From Flavobacterium sp. 9 (GTDB lineage: Bacteria > Bacteroidota > Bacteroidia > Flavobacteriales > Flavobacteriaceae), in assembly GCF_002754195.1 (NCBI RefSeq), contig NZ_PEEU01000001.1, forward strand, positions 4,774,001 through 4,838,000: a stretch of DNA of 64,000 bases. The letters are read 5' to 3'. Shown piece after piece: positions 36,608 to 46,203 of the stretch. Positions within the stretch are counted from its first letter, which is position 1; each line of letters opens with the position of its first letter. Made by a program: the position numbers and the translations under genes. The notes beneath the pieces were generated by a model. It was not told the origin of the DNA. It saw only the letters and a list, made by a program, of their open reading frames with translations, and made no database searches.

Positions 36608-37177
36608 TTAGATATATTCTTTGTTAATTCGCTCCGTTTCCCTCAAGAGCTCATATTGTCCAGGTAAATACTGTAATACCAATTTTAGAATTGTTTTATC
36701 GTTTGTTTCTTTTGATATCGATTCAAACAAATCTATTTGTTCGTTCAAAGATTGAGACATTGAGTTTAGATATGCTTTCTTAAAAGCGTCATCTGTTACA
36801 TCAATAAGATCATAAAGATCTCTTTTGTGAGTCGCATTTATTTCGGTTATAATGATTAGCTTTTTATTGGCTATTTTATTTACTTCCTCTAATAAATTGC
36901 TTTGAGTTAACTCAATCTTTTTACTTAATTCCTGTATTTTAATTTCTGAACTTTTTTGTTGTGCAATTTGACTTTTCGAAATAATAGTTTTACTCACATT
37001 TGCCGTTGCAATAAAAAAAAAGGCTTCAATTTCTTCTTTTTCATTTTTTGTAAAAGCTTCATTTTTCAAAGTTGTTTCTATTGGATTAGTTTTTCTGCAA
37101 GATGCCATACAAACTATTATAATCAATAAAAAAACGGCTTTAATAAATGCTGCTTTTAAGGGGGGAATTGCTTTCAT
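36608..37177 (-). CDS. Helical lipoprotein, possibly DUF4142-like
   Basis: 189 aa. Lipobox MASC (Cys27). The rest is helical (FFFIATANVSKTIISKSQIA, ELSKKIELTQSNLLEEV, FKKAYLNSMSQSLNEQID), ending YELLRETERINKEYI. The order resembles DUF4142 (ferritin-like stress proteins of Bacteroidota), but family residues are not clear enough to be sure. Confidence 0.55.
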   Translation of the reverse strand: MKAIPPLKAAFIKAVFLLIIIVCMASCRKTNPIETTLKNEAFTKNEKEEIEAFFFIATANVSKTIISKSQIAQQKSSEIKIQELSKKIELTQSNLLEEVNKIANKKLIIITEINATHKRDLYDLIDVTDDAFKKAYLNSMSQSLNEQIDLFESISKETNDKTILKLVLQYLPGQYELLRETERINKEYI

Positions 37178-37310
37178 TATTACTTCTTAAAGTATTACAT
37201 TACAAAGATGCTAACGAATGAAAGATTTTGCTTTACAGCATAAAAAAGAAACGTTATATAATTCCCATAATGGATTTATATAACGCTTATTATGTAGTTG
37301 TTGAAGAGGT

Positions 37311-39095
37311 TTAATCTGGTAGAAAAACAGTAAAAACAGAACCTTGATTTAGAGTACTATCCGCAATAATATGACCTTTGTGGTTGTCTACGATTTTCTT
37401 ACAAATCGCAAGCCCAATTCCGGTTCCGGGATAATCAGTTTTAGAATGCAAACGTTGGAATAATACAAAGATGGTTTCTTTGAACTGAGGATCAAAACCC
37501 ATTCCGTTATCTGTAAAAGTTATCTTATGGAATTTCTTTACATCTTGTTCTAATAAATCCGGATAATCTGCCGAAAGTACTTTTTCACTTTCAATTGTAA
37601 TTTGTGGTGCAATATCAGGCTGACTGTATTTTAAAGAATTTCCAATCAAGTTGATGAAAAGCTGTTCGATCTGATATGGAATTACAGCCAGTTTAGGCAA
37701 TTTTGATGCTGTAATAATGGCTTTCTTTTCGTCAATTATTTCAGTCAGTTCAGTTTCTGCATTTTCGAGCAATTCATTTAAGTTTGATTTTATGAACTCT
37801 TTTTTAGTTGTATTAGTTCTCGAAAATAAAAGTAAATCATCAATTAAGACACGCATTCTTTTGGCCGAAACTTCGATTTTTGCAATATAATCTCTCGCAC
37901 TTTGAGACATAACCGCTTTGTCAGCATCTGAAACTCTCGAAATAAAAGTTTGAATTTTTCTAAGTGGTTCCTGCAAATCGTGACTTGCAACGTGATTGAA
38001 AGAAGCTAATTCTTTATTGCTTTTTTCAAGTTCTTTATTTCGTTCCTGAAGTTCGATATTAAGCAAGTGTTCGTCAGTAATATCGAAATTAATTCCAAGT
38101 AGAATTTTACTTCCTTGTTGATCCGTTAATAATTTCCCTGTCGTTTTAAAATATCGAACTTCATGACTCGGCAATATTATTTTATAATAAACGAAAGGCA
38201 ATTGTTTATTTTGAAGAATTCCTTCCATAGATTTAGAAACATTTTCTTTATCATCAGGATGAACAAAATCCAGGAAAGTTTCTTTTACAGGAACAAAAGC
38301 ATTTGGTTCGTAACCTAACAAACGAAATTGATTGTCTGAATAATCTATTTTTTGAGAGTCTAAATCCCATTGCCAGGTACTGAATTTACCAATTGCTTCA
38401 GATTCAGCAATAAGTCCGCTTGAGATTAAAAGCTTTTTATTGAAGACTTTCAAGCGTTCAATATCGCGGCTAATTTGTCTGTAAGCCAATAAAATAAAAC
38501 ATAATGCAACGAGAAATAAAGAAATAGAGAAAAGTGGACTTAATGAAATTTCGGCATCGTAAATTTTTAATCTTTTGGATAGATAACTTTTCTCGATATC
38601 GTTCATTTCATCAACCTTAAAACGAATGTTTTCCATCAGGATTCGACCGCCAAACATATGATTGTCGAGTTTTCGCTTATCATATGTTTTGGGATCGCTA
38701 TATTTTAGGCAATTTTCAAAAGACACAAAACGCTGAATAATCAGCTTGAATAGATTTTGAAGATTTTGCTTCTGTATGGGATTATCAGCAGTTAATTTTT
38801 TTAACCTGATAAATGAAGTGTTTACCTTGTCTCGCGAATAAATATAAGGCGTTAAAAAACGGGCATTACGTGTAATTATATACCCACGCTGACCCGTTTC
38901 GGCATCCTTAATCGCCGACATTAATCGTTCCAGTTGTATGTTTATTTCATACGTATGCATTACCAACTTACTGGATTCGTTCAAATCCTGGTTGTGTTTG
39001 TAAGCAATAGAAGATAGAAATAACAAAATGAAAACTGCGATTACAAAAATAACTCTCAATGAGTTTGAAGAATTAAAATTTGGTATCCATTTCAT
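37311..39095 (-). CDS. Sensor histidine kinase (CHASE3-PAS-HisKA-HATPase)
   Basis: 594 aa. Membrane helix at 13-31, periplasmic CHASE3-type domain (about 35-178, with DAETGQRGYIIT as the family mark), second helix at about 183-205, PAS domain (about 230-345, FLDFVHPDDKE), HisKA with phospho-acceptor His372 in ASHDLQEPLRK, and an ATPase domain with DNGMGFDPQ and GTGIGLAICKK. This is the phytochrome-like/Rcp1-partner kinase type. 10 nt after the receiver gene. Confidence 0.92.
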   Translation of the reverse strand: MKWIPNFNSSNSLRVIFVIAVFILLFLSSIAYKHNQDLNESSKLVMHTYEINIQLERLMSAIKDAETGQRGYIITRNARFLTPYIYSRDKVNTSFIRLKKLTADNPIQKQNLQNLFKLIIQRFVSFENCLKYSDPKTYDKRKLDNHMFGGRILMENIRFKVDEMNDIEKSYLSKRLKIYDAEISLSPLFSISLFLVALCFILLAYRQISRDIERLKVFNKKLLISSGLIAESEAIGKFSTWQWDLDSQKIDYSDNQFRLLGYEPNAFVPVKETFLDFVHPDDKENVSKSMEGILQNKQLPFVYYKIILPSHEVRYFKTTGKLLTDQQGSKILLGINFDITDEHLLNIELQERNKELEKSNKELASFNHVASHDLQEPLRKIQTFISRVSDADKAVMSQSARDYIAKIEVSAKRMRVLIDDLLLFSRTNTTKKEFIKSNLNELLENAETELTEIIDEKKAIITASKLPKLAVIPYQIEQLFINLIGNSLKYSQPDIAPQITIESEKVLSADYPDLLEQDVKKFHKITFTDNGMGFDPQFKETIFVLFQRLHSKTDYPGTGIGLAICKKIVDNHKGHIIADSTLNQGSVFTVFLPD

Positions 39096-39105
39096 TGGTA
39101 TTCTA

Positions 39106-39555
39106 TTATTTTAGTCGGAGCAGGAAATTATCACGATTTAACCCAGAGGTATGATAGTGCCAGTTTACGGTCACGACTTCATTAATTATTTTTTTAAGCG
39201 TGTTAAAATCGCTTGGCTTTTTGATATAAATGTTGGCTCCCTGAATAAACGTGTCTTCAATATCTTCCTCAGATGATGAAGTCGAATAGATTGCAATGAT
39301 AATATTTTTAAGGCGCTCTGTTTTTTTAATTTCGATTAAACATTCTTTACCCGTTTTTTTAGGCATATTTAAATCCAGAAATAAAATATCCGGCAATTTA
39401 TTGTCAGGATTATGTAAATGATCCATTAATTGCATTCCGTCGTGAACAAAGTCTACGTTAGTTTGTATTTTGATTTCTTCAAAAGCATCCTTAAAAAAAA
39501 GACGATCATCTTCATCATCATCAGCCAATAAAATGTATAATGCGTTTTTTTGCAT
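39106..39555 (-). CDS. Single-domain response regulator (Rcp1-like receiver)
   Basis: 149 aa, receiver domain only: acidic pocket DDDEDD (12-17), phospho-acceptor Asp61 in LFLDLNMPKKTG, Lys in YIKKPSD. No output domain, so it acts by protein contact. Encoded between the AraC-type regulator (20 nt upstream) and the kinase (10 nt downstream); the three form one signalling operon. Confidence 0.93.
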   Translation of the reverse strand: MQKNALYILLADDDEDDRLFFKDAFEEIKIQTNVDFVHDGMQLMDHLHNPDNKLPDILFLDLNMPKKTGKECLIEIKKTERLKNIIIAIYSTSSSEEDIEDTFIQGANIYIKKPSDFNTLKKIINEVVTVNWHYHTSGLNRDNFLLRLK

Positions 39556-39575
39556 TTTAGTATGGTATTTGGGTT

Positions 39576-40127
39576 TTATTTTAAATTTTCTCTGCGCTTC
39601 TTAATTATTCTCTGAAAAGCCGATGGCGTTATTCCGGTTGTATTTTTAAACTGTGTACTCAAATGCGCAACACTTGAATAGTTTAGTAAAAATGCAATTT
39701 CGGTCAAACTCATTTCATTAATAATAATTAATTGTTTCGCTCTCTCAATTTTCTGTAAAATGATAAAATTCTCAATAGAAGAATAGGTTACTTCCGAAAA
39801 AACATTCGATAAATAACCATAACTATGATTTAGTTTCTCAGCAAGAAACACAGAACTTTTATAATTATTGCTGTCGTCCATAAAAACCAGCTCAATAATA
39901 GCATCTTTTATTTTTTGAACCAGTACGCTTTTCTGATTTTCTACAATCTCAAAACCACACGGACTTAAATTATTTTTTAAAGTTTCAAGCGCATCCGCAT
40001 CAAGATTGTCGGCAATCTCAATCTCTCCAAACCCCAAAGTCGTAAAATTAATATTTTGTTGTTCCAGGTTTTGTTTTAAATAAAGAGAGCAAATGGTATT
40101 TATGTCGAACTTTATAAATAGTTTCAT
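39576..40127 (-). CDS. AraC-family regulator
   Basis: 183 aa. N-terminal 75 residues not recognised (start LFIKFDINTICSLYLKQ). The C-terminal AraC DNA-binding domain (about 95-180) has LSNVFSEVT, MSLTEIAFLLNYSSVAHLS (first and second helix-turn-helix) and FKNTTGITPSAFQRI. First gene of the three-gene signalling operon. Confidence 0.88.
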   Translation of the reverse strand: MKLFIKFDINTICSLYLKQNLEQQNINFTTLGFGEIEIADNLDADALETLKNNLSPCGFEIVENQKSVLVQKIKDAIIELVFMDDSNNYKSSVFLAEKLNHSYGYLSNVFSEVTYSSIENFIILQKIERAKQLIIINEMSLTEIAFLLNYSSVAHLSTQFKNTTGITPSAFQRIIKKRRENLK

Positions 40128-40227
40128 TTTAAAGAAATTTGGTTAAAGATAATTAATTTATTTGTGGTTATGGCTTTTAATGCCTGCCAGAGTTATATAA
40201 ACATTAAAAATATGAAATAAAATTCTC

Positions 40228-40266
40228 AAAAAAATACCGTCTAATATGTTTTACTAGACGGTATTT
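40228..40266 (-). terminator. Terminator of the CsbD gene
   Basis: A 12-bp perfect stem (40232-40243 with 40255-40266, AAATACCGTCTA / TAGACGGTATTT), then a T run on the minus strand, 20 nt past the CsbD stop. Confidence 0.85.
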
Positions 40267-40285
40267 CTGATTGAGTTACAAGGAT

Positions 40286-40471
40286 TTACAAATCTGAAAG
40301 GATTTGATGAAATTCTTCTTTTGTTTTTCCCAACTTTTGCTGAAGTCTTCCGTACATTTCGTCTTCTTTTCCTTCGGCAAACATCAAATCATCATCTGTC
40401 AGAGTTGCGTATTTTTGTTTCAATTTCCCTTTTAACTCATTCCAATTTCCTTTTATTTCTGTAGTATTCAT
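40286..40471 (-). CDS. CsbD family general stress protein
   Basis: 61 aa. Full CsbD pattern: [30 protein letters not shown] split over residues 5-34, ending [10 protein letters not shown]. Small soluble stress protein of unknown action. Single gene with its own terminator. Confidence 0.92.
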   Translation of the reverse strand: MNTTEIKGNWNELKGKLKQKYATLTDDDLMFAEGKEDEMYGRLQQKLGKTKEEFHQILSDL

Positions 40472-40578
40472 GATCTTTTTCTTTTGTAATTAATAGTATT
40501 GTAAAATTGCAAATTCTTGGTTCAAGTTGTGTTACATCAATTTTGTCAAGCGTTGCATAATTCACATTTCACTATTAT

Positions 40579-41052
40579 CTAGACCTGATAACGACGCAAA
40601 ACCCAGGCCATTTTTTCATGTTCCTGCAACAATCCGGTTATAAAATCGGCTGAACCAATATCATTATTTTCATTTTCAAAAACAGGAATATAGTTTCTAA
40701 ACTCGGTTACTAATTGCTCGTGATTTTCTAAAAGTTCCTCAAGCATATGTTTTTGTGAAGCATATTCTTTAGGAGATTCTTTTAAAGTCGAATTTTCTAT
40801 AAACTCCTTCATCGTTCCAATCGTTTTTTCGCCAAGCTGACTAATGCGTTCTGCAACTTCATCGATATTCGCTTCTAAAACTCGGTATTGATCTTCAAAC
40901 AATTTATGTAATTCCATGAAACTGTTTCCGGAAATATTCCAGTGAAATTTTCTGGTTTTTACATATAAAGTCATTTCATTCGATAAAATCGTGGCTAATA
41001 TTGCAGTACTCTTTTTTAAGTTTTTTGGCGTTATTCCGATATGCAGACTCAT
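40579..41052 (-). CDS. dps: Dps family ferritin-like protein
   Basis: 157 aa. Binds iron and DNA in stationary/oxidative stress. Ferroxidase ligands: KFHWNISGNSFMELHKLFE (His and the next His) and EANIDEVAERI (Asp, Glu). The last stretch AWVLRRYQV closes the four-helix bundle. Divergent from the OmpA-family pseudogene. Fits with catalase and CsbD as a stress-defence neighbourhood. Confidence 0.92.
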   Translation of the reverse strand: MSLHIGITPKNLKKSTAILATILSNEMTLYVKTRKFHWNISGNSFMELHKLFEDQYRVLEANIDEVAERISQLGEKTIGTMKEFIENSTLKESPKEYASQKHMLEELLENHEQLVTEFRNYIPVFENENNDIGSADFITGLLQEHEKMAWVLRRYQV

Positions 41053-41175
41053 AATTTCCTGATTTAAGGTTCGTTATCAAAAATAAAAAAACAGCCTTTT
41101 CTTTTTCTTACATAATTTGTTAAAGATGTTACATGAATTCAATGTTTTGGTAACATCATTATAGATCAATTATTG

Positions 41176-41183
41176 TAGTTTTG
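41176..41183 (+). promoter_or_regulatory. -7 box of the broken OmpA-family gene
   Basis: TAGTTTTG at 41176-41183, 31 nt before the intact ATG. The nearest TTTTG (41145-41149) is 26 nt upstream, so the -33 element is uncertain. Confidence 0.4.
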
Positions 41184-41214
41184 CCGCCAAACCAAACTAA
41201 AAATCCAAATTTTA

Positions 41215-43028
41215 ATGAAAAAACTATTACTTAGTTTATTACTTATGTAGATGAGGTTAAAGATGGTTTAGATAAATCTACAAACTTTAATTTTAATGCA
41301 GGAAGTCCAAATGGAGCTTCAAATTCATGGGGAGAATTAGGGATTTCGTATGCAGCTGTTTTATACCAAAATAACCAACACTTTCTAAAAGGTGGTTTGA
41401 CAGCAAAATATTTACAAGGTGGAGCAAATGGATATGTTCAGGGAAAAAATGTCAACGTAGCTTTTGTTCAGAATAACGCAAATCCAAAAGATGGAGCCTT
41501 AATTTCTAATGGAGAAGTTACTATTGGCGGAAGTCAGGATTGGGAAGCAAATGAAGATTATGATTTTGATATCAATTCAAGCGGTTTCGGATTTGATTTT
41601 GGACTTGTGTACGAGTGGAGACCAAATTATGAAGATTATGATTTAAGCAGAGCGACAAAAGTAGATAATAACTTTCGTGATCTTAATAAATACAAATTAC
41701 GTTTTGGATTGTCTGTAACGGATATAGGTTCTATCAATTATAAAAATTCTAAAATAGATACTTATAATGTAACAGGAGTTGTAACGCAGCAAATGATTGA
41801 TGATGCTCATAATATATACGATTTCTTAAATGATCATTATACAAAAATTTCGAGTTCAAAAGGAGTAAAGACAAATTTGCCAACTGCAATTCACGCTGAC
41901 GCAGATTGGAATATGTACAGAAAATTCTATTTGAATCTTAACGGAGACATTAATATGGTAAGTAAAACCAAGCTAAATGCAACTAGTATTGCTGATCGCG
42001 TGAGTTTGACGCCGCGTTACGAAAGCAGATGGTTTAGTTTTTATGTGCCAATGACCTGGATGGAATATAGCGGAATGCAAGTTGGTTCCGGAATTCGATT
42101 GGGTGTTTTCTTTGTGGGTTCAGGTTCTGTTCTTAGTAATTTAGTTTCGAAAGAATCAAAAGGAGCAGATTTTCATCTTGGAATGAAAATTCCGGTTTAT
42201 GAGAAACAATTCAAAGATACCGATGGAGACGGAGTTATAGACAAAGAAGACGCTTGTAGAAAAGTAGCTGGTCCGGCAAAAAATAATGGTTGTCCTTGGC
42301 CGGATTCTGATGGAGATAAAGTTTTTGATAAAGACGATGCTTGTCCTGATGTTAAAGGTCCTGCAGAAAATAAAGGTTGCCCTTGGAAAGATACTGATGG
42401 AGATACTTTATTAGACAACGTAGATGCTTGTCCTACAATCGCTGGTCCGGTAGAAAATAAAGGTTGCCCTTGGCCGGATACTGACAATGATGGCGTTTTA
42501 GACAAAGACGATGCTTGCCCAACGGCTGCAGGTTTAGTCGAAAATAAAGGCTGTCCGGTTCTGGATGCAGACAAAGACGGCGTGCCTGATAATATTGATG
42601 ATTGTCCATTAATTGTTGGTCCTGCAGATAATAAAGGATGTCCAAAAGTGACTAAAGCAACTTTAGATAAATTAAAAGTAGAAGCTAAATCGATCTTTTT
42701 CGTAACAGGAAAAGCAACTTTAAGCGATGCCAAAAAAGGAGAAACTTCAGGAAGATTAGACGCAATTAAAGAAATCCTGAAAAATTATCCGAATGCTAAA
42801 TTTGCTATCAACGGACATACCGATAATGTAGGAAACCCAAAAGCAAATCAGAAATTATCTGAAGACAGAGCAAAAGTAGTAATGGACGCTTTGATTGCAA
42901 AAGGAGTAAATCCTGAGAATCTAAGTTCACAAGGATTTGGAGCTTCAAAACCAGTTGCATCAAACAAAACTGCTTCAGGAAGAGCACAAAACAGAAGAAC
43001 TGAAATTGTTTATTTAGGTAATTTATAA
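41215..43028 (+). pseudogene. OmpA-family outer-membrane protein, signal peptide separated from body by deletion/frameshift
   Basis: ATG at 41215 gives MKKLLLSLLLM and then TAG (41248-41250). The body resumes in another frame at 41247 (VDEVKDGLDKSTNFNF) and is open to 43028; a stop at 41232-41234 closes it upstream, and no ATG serves it (the first start in frame is a TTG at 41397). The body holds a DUF5723-like barrel part (HFLKGGLTAKYLQGG), five to six calcium-binding thrombospondin-3 repeats (DTDGDGVIDKEDAC type, 42217-42640) and an intact OmpA peptidoglycan domain (FAINGHTDNVGN, RAQNRRTEIVY). The N-terminal part of the barrel is missing, so a deletion near codon 11 is the simplest reading. 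A sequencing or assembly error is possible. Confidence 0.82.
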
Positions 43029-43050
43029 GCTAAATTGAATATAAAACCAA

Positions 43051-43080
43051 AAAGCCATTCTTAATTGAATGGCTTTTTTT
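43051..43080 (+). terminator. Terminator after the OmpA-family pseudogene
   Basis: A 10-bp perfect stem (AAAGCCATTC 43051-43060 with 43067-43076, loop TTAATT), then seven T. Confidence 0.85.
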
Positions 43081-43140
43081 ATTTTTGCATACCTTCTAAA
43101 AAGAATTATCTGATGTATTAGAAGCGCTAAAAAATCAAGA

Positions 43141-43962
43141 ATGACAACACAACAACTACACGAACAAATCCTTTTAAAGAAATCATTTTTATGCGTTGGA
43201 TTGGATCCCGATCTAACTAAAATTCCACCTCATTTATTAGAAACCGAAGATCCTATTTTCGAATTTAATAAAGCTATAATCGATGCAACACACGATTTGG
43301 CAGTTGGATATAAACCAAATACCGCTTTTTTTGAAGCGTATGGAATAAAAGGATGGATTTCACTTCAAAAGACGATTAATTACATCAATGAGAATTTTCC
43401 TGAAATGTTTACAATTGCAGATGCAAAACGTGGCGATATTGGAAATACTTCAAGTATGTATGCAAAAGCTTTTTTTGAAGATCTAAATTTTGATAGTGTT
43501 ACCGTTGCACCTTATATGGGGAAAGATTCGGTTGAGCCGTTTTTGGCTTTCGAAAACAAACATACAATCATGTTAGCATTGACTTCTAATGAAGGTGCTT
43601 TCGATTTTCAGACCTTAAATACAAACGGAAAAGAATTATACAAACAAGTTTTAGAAACTTCTAAAACATGGAAAAATAGCCACAATCTAATGTATGTTGT
43701 TGGCGCTACAAAAGCCGAATACTTTGCAGACATTAGAAAAATTGTTCCGGATAGTTTCTTATTAGTTCCCGGAATTGGCGCTCAAGGTGGAAGTTTATCG
43801 GAAGTATGCAAATACGGAATGAATGATAAAGTGGGATTATTAGTAAACTCTGCAAGAGCGATTATCTACGCCTCAAATGGAACTGATTTTGTCGAAAAAG
43901 CAAGAGAAGAAGCTTTGAAAGTGCAACAAGAAATGGAAGAAATTCTTAGTTTAAAGTTCTAG
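43141..43962 (+). CDS. pyrF: Orotidine 5'-phosphate decarboxylase
   Basis: 273 aa, the longer type found in Bacteroidota and Actinobacteria. Makes UMP from OMP, the last step of de novo pyrimidine synthesis. CVGLDPDL (18-25) binds substrate, [12 protein letters not shown] (92-103) holds the catalytic Asp-Lys-Asp set (Asp94, Lys96, Asp99), and [11 protein letters not shown] and NSARAIIYA bind phosphate. The ATG at 43141 sits 61 nt after the terminator of the previous gene; no RBS of note. Confidence 0.95.
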   Translation: MTTQQLHEQILLKKSFLCVGLDPDLTKIPPHLLETEDPIFEFNKAIIDATHDLAVGYKPNTAFFEAYGIKGWISLQKTINYINENFPEMFTIADAKRGDIGNTSSMYAKAFFEDLNFDSVTVAPYMGKDSVEPFLAFENKHTIMLALTSNEGAFDFQTLNTNGKELYKQVLETSKTWKNSHNLMYVVGATKAEYFADIRKIVPDSFLLVPGIGAQGGSLSEVCKYGMNDKVGLLVNSARAIIYASNGTDFVEKAREEALKVQQEMEEILSLKF

Positions 43963-44019
43963 AAGTTTTAATTGTTTTAAGTTTCAAGTTTCAAGTTGCT
44001 TGACTTTGAACATAATTTT

Positions 44020-44140
44020 ACCGCAAAGTGCGCAAAGTTTTTTCGCAAAGTTCACAAAGCTAAATCAACATAAAGCTTTGCGAACTTTGCGTTTACTAAG
44101 CGCAATCTATAACAAAAAAAAACTTTGCGCACTTTGCGGT
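44020..44140. repeat. GCAAAG inverted-repeat element, copy 1
   Basis: Perfect 24-bp arms (44020-44043 and 44117-44140; ACCGCAAAGTGCGCAAAG plus T6) with an inner second inverted pair of AAGTTC/CGAACTTT-type words between. It could fold into a long cruciform or hairpin. Sits between pyrF and the BtuF-like gene. Confidence 0.85.
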
Positions 44141-44196
44141 TAAATACTCGCCCCAACAACTTGAAACCTGAAACAAAATAAACCTGAAACAAAAAA

Positions 44197-44997
44197 ATGA
44201 AACAATTAAAAGATCAGCTTGGTACTTTACATTCTTTTGAGAACGCTCCAAAACGAATTATCTCATTAGTACCTTCGCAAACTGAATTGTTGTATGACTT
44301 AGGTTTAGAAGAAAGAATCATCGGAATCACGAAGTTTTGTGTGCATCCGTATCATTTCAAATCAACGAAGAAAGTTGTTGGCGGAACGAAGAAAATTCAT
44401 TTCGAAAAAATAAAATTACTACAACCTGATATTATCATTTGTAATAAAGAAGAAAACACGGCAGAAATTGTCGAGCAACTAAGTTCTATTTGTCCGGTTT
44501 GGGTAACGAATATTATTACTATTGAAGATAATTTTCAGATGATATCAGATTTCGGACAACTCTTTAATTGCCGAACTGAATCTCAAAAGTGGAATGACAA
44601 ATTGAATTTCGCTTTAAGCGATTTCAAAAAATATGTTCAGGATATTCCAGTCAAAAAAGCCGCTTACTTTATTTGGAAAAATCCTTTTATGGTTGCGGGC
44701 GATGATACTTATATTAATGAGTTACTGAAATTGAATCACTTTCAGAATATTTATGCTGATAAAGGTAGATATCCTGAAGTTGAACTAAAAAAAATGCGAT
44801 TAGAAGGCGACCCGGATTTGGTTTTCCTTTCTTCAGAACCTTATCCTTTTAAGGAAGAAGACGCTTTTGAAATAGGACGTTTTACACATCACGCGAAAAC
44901 TATCTTTGTAGACGGCGAAATGTTCTCCTGGCACGGAAGCCGATTACTAAAGGCTTTTCCATACTTTAAAATACTACACGAAAGACTGAAGAATTAA
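44197..44997 (+). CDS. Helical-backbone metal receptor, BtuF-like periplasmic-binding fold
   Basis: 266 aa. PBP class III pattern: RIISLVPSQTELLYDLGLEERIIG (21-44), LLQPDIIICNKEEN and the closing FVDGEMFSWHGSRLL, as in BtuF/FhuD-type proteins. No signal peptide or lipobox is visible and no ABC permease or ATPase is near, unlike normal transport-linked members. It may be cytosolic or use an unknown route. An upstream start with a signal was looked for; the repeat element before it leaves no room. Confidence 0.82.
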   Translation: MKQLKDQLGTLHSFENAPKRIISLVPSQTELLYDLGLEERIIGITKFCVHPYHFKSTKKVVGGTKKIHFEKIKLLQPDIIICNKEENTAEIVEQLSSICPVWVTNIITIEDNFQMISDFGQLFNCRTESQKWNDKLNFALSDFKKYVQDIPVKKAAYFIWKNPFMVAGDDTYINELLKLNHFQNIYADKGRYPEVELKKMRLEGDPDLVFLSSEPYPFKEEDAFEIGRFTHHAKTIFVDGEMFSWHGSRLLKAFPYFKILHERLKN

Positions 44998-45031
44998 ATT
45001 CCAATTTTTTCTTGACATTGAGCGTAATTTT

Positions 45032-45191
45032 ACCGCAAAGCGCGCAAAGTTTTTTTTCCTAATTAAGCTTCTATAAAAAGGCAAAGTTCGCAAAGCTTTG
45101 TGTTTATATAGCTTTGCTGAACTTTGATTATTTATTTTATAAATTGAAAACTTAGCGAACCTTTGCGAAAAAACTTTGCGCGCTTTGCGGT
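45032..45191. repeat. GCAAAG inverted-repeat element, copy 2
   Basis: Perfect 24-bp arms (45032-45055 and 45168-45191; ACCGCAAAGCGCGCAAAG plus T6). The arms differ from copy 1 at one base (GCG instead of GTG) in both arms together, so the arms change in step. Confidence 0.85.
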
Positions 45192-45214
45192 TAAATCACG
45201 CTTTTAACTTAAAA

Positions 45215-46135
45215 TTAATTAAAAGAACTCCTGAATTCTAAAGGGGAGAAATTGGTTTTGCTTTTGAATAGTTTATTAAAAGATTGAGGATATTCGAAAC
45301 CTAATTTGTAAGCCGTTTCACCGACACTTAGTGAAGTCGTGGTAAGAAGTTCTTTGGCTTTTTCAATAATTTTATTATGAATATGATGCTGTGTGCTTTG
45401 TCCCGTAAGTGATCGTAACATATCACTAAGATAATTTGGCGTAACATTTAATTGTTCTGAAATATAAGCGACAGTTGGTAATCCTAATTTCTGAACTTTA
45501 TCACTTTCAAAATATTCAGACAAAAGAGTTTCCAATTTTGCTAAAAGCGTATTATTTGCATTTTTTCGGGTAATAAATTGTCGGTTGTAAAAGCGATTAC
45601 AATAATTAAGAAGCAGTTCAATATGAGAAATCATTACGTCCTGACTGAATGCATCTATAGAAGAAAGATATTCCTGTTCGATATTCTGCATAATTCCTGT
45701 AATCATAGTTTGTTCTTTTTCAGAAAGATGCAATGCTTCGTTAACAGCGTAAGAGAAATAACCGTACTCTTTAATTTTTTTTGCCAAAGGATAACTCTGA
45801 ATGAAATCGGGATGAATTGCTAACATTGAACCAGATACAGCAGTATCCATTGGAACTTCTGTAGAAATAATTTGACCTGGCCCCATAAATGTCATGACAC
45901 CTTCATCAAAATCATAATAGTTTTGACCGTATCGCATTTTCCCCTTAAACCCTTTTTTAATCGAAATAGTATAGAAATTATAAACAACACTCTTTAGATT
46001 ATCATCAAAATGACAATGTATATCCTTCAAATTGACAAAACTTACCAAAGGATGATCTGGTTTTGCAATTTGTAATAAACGATGTAATTCTGAAAGAGAA
46101 CTTATAGTATATGGAGTATGATCTTCTTTCTTCAT
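45215..46135 (-). CDS. AraC-family transcriptional regulator
   Basis: 306 aa. N-terminal sensor part (1-200, cupin-like in the first 130: YDFDEGVMTFMGPGQIIS), C-terminal AraC domain (about 210-305) with GLPTVAYISEQLNVTPNYLSDMLR and VGETAYKLGFEYPQSFNKLFK. 68 nt downstream of the aldo/keto reductase gene on the same strand, which it may control, as in many bacteria where an AraC regulator stands beside a reductase. An effector is unknown. Confidence 0.9.
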   Translation of the reverse strand: MKKEDHTPYTISSLSELHRLLQIAKPDHPLVSFVNLKDIHCHFDDNLKSVVYNFYTISIKKGFKGKMRYGQNYYDFDEGVMTFMGPGQIISTEVPMDTAVSGSMLAIHPDFIQSYPLAKKIKEYGYFSYAVNEALHLSEKEQTMITGIMQNIEQEYLSSIDAFSQDVMISHIELLLNYCNRFYNRQFITRKNANNTLLAKLETLLSEYFESDKVQKLGLPTVAYISEQLNVTPNYLSDMLRSLTGQSTQHHIHNKIIEKAKELLTTTSLSVGETAYKLGFEYPQSFNKLFKSKTNFSPLEFRSSFN

Positions 46136-46203
46136 GGTTTGAGATTTAAGACAGGAAAAGCTCTTGTAAAGATAACTTTTCCTGTAGATTTTTTTCTGAG
46201 TTC

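Noticed and set aside
42197..42733. 178-aa frame opposite the calcium-binding repeats
   Set aside because: Produced by the periodic repeat on the other strand.
41397..43028. Functional 543-aa OmpA gene from a TTG start
   Set aside because: The reading frame has no signal peptide from this start, and the real signal peptide lies upstream out of frame; better described as a broken gene.
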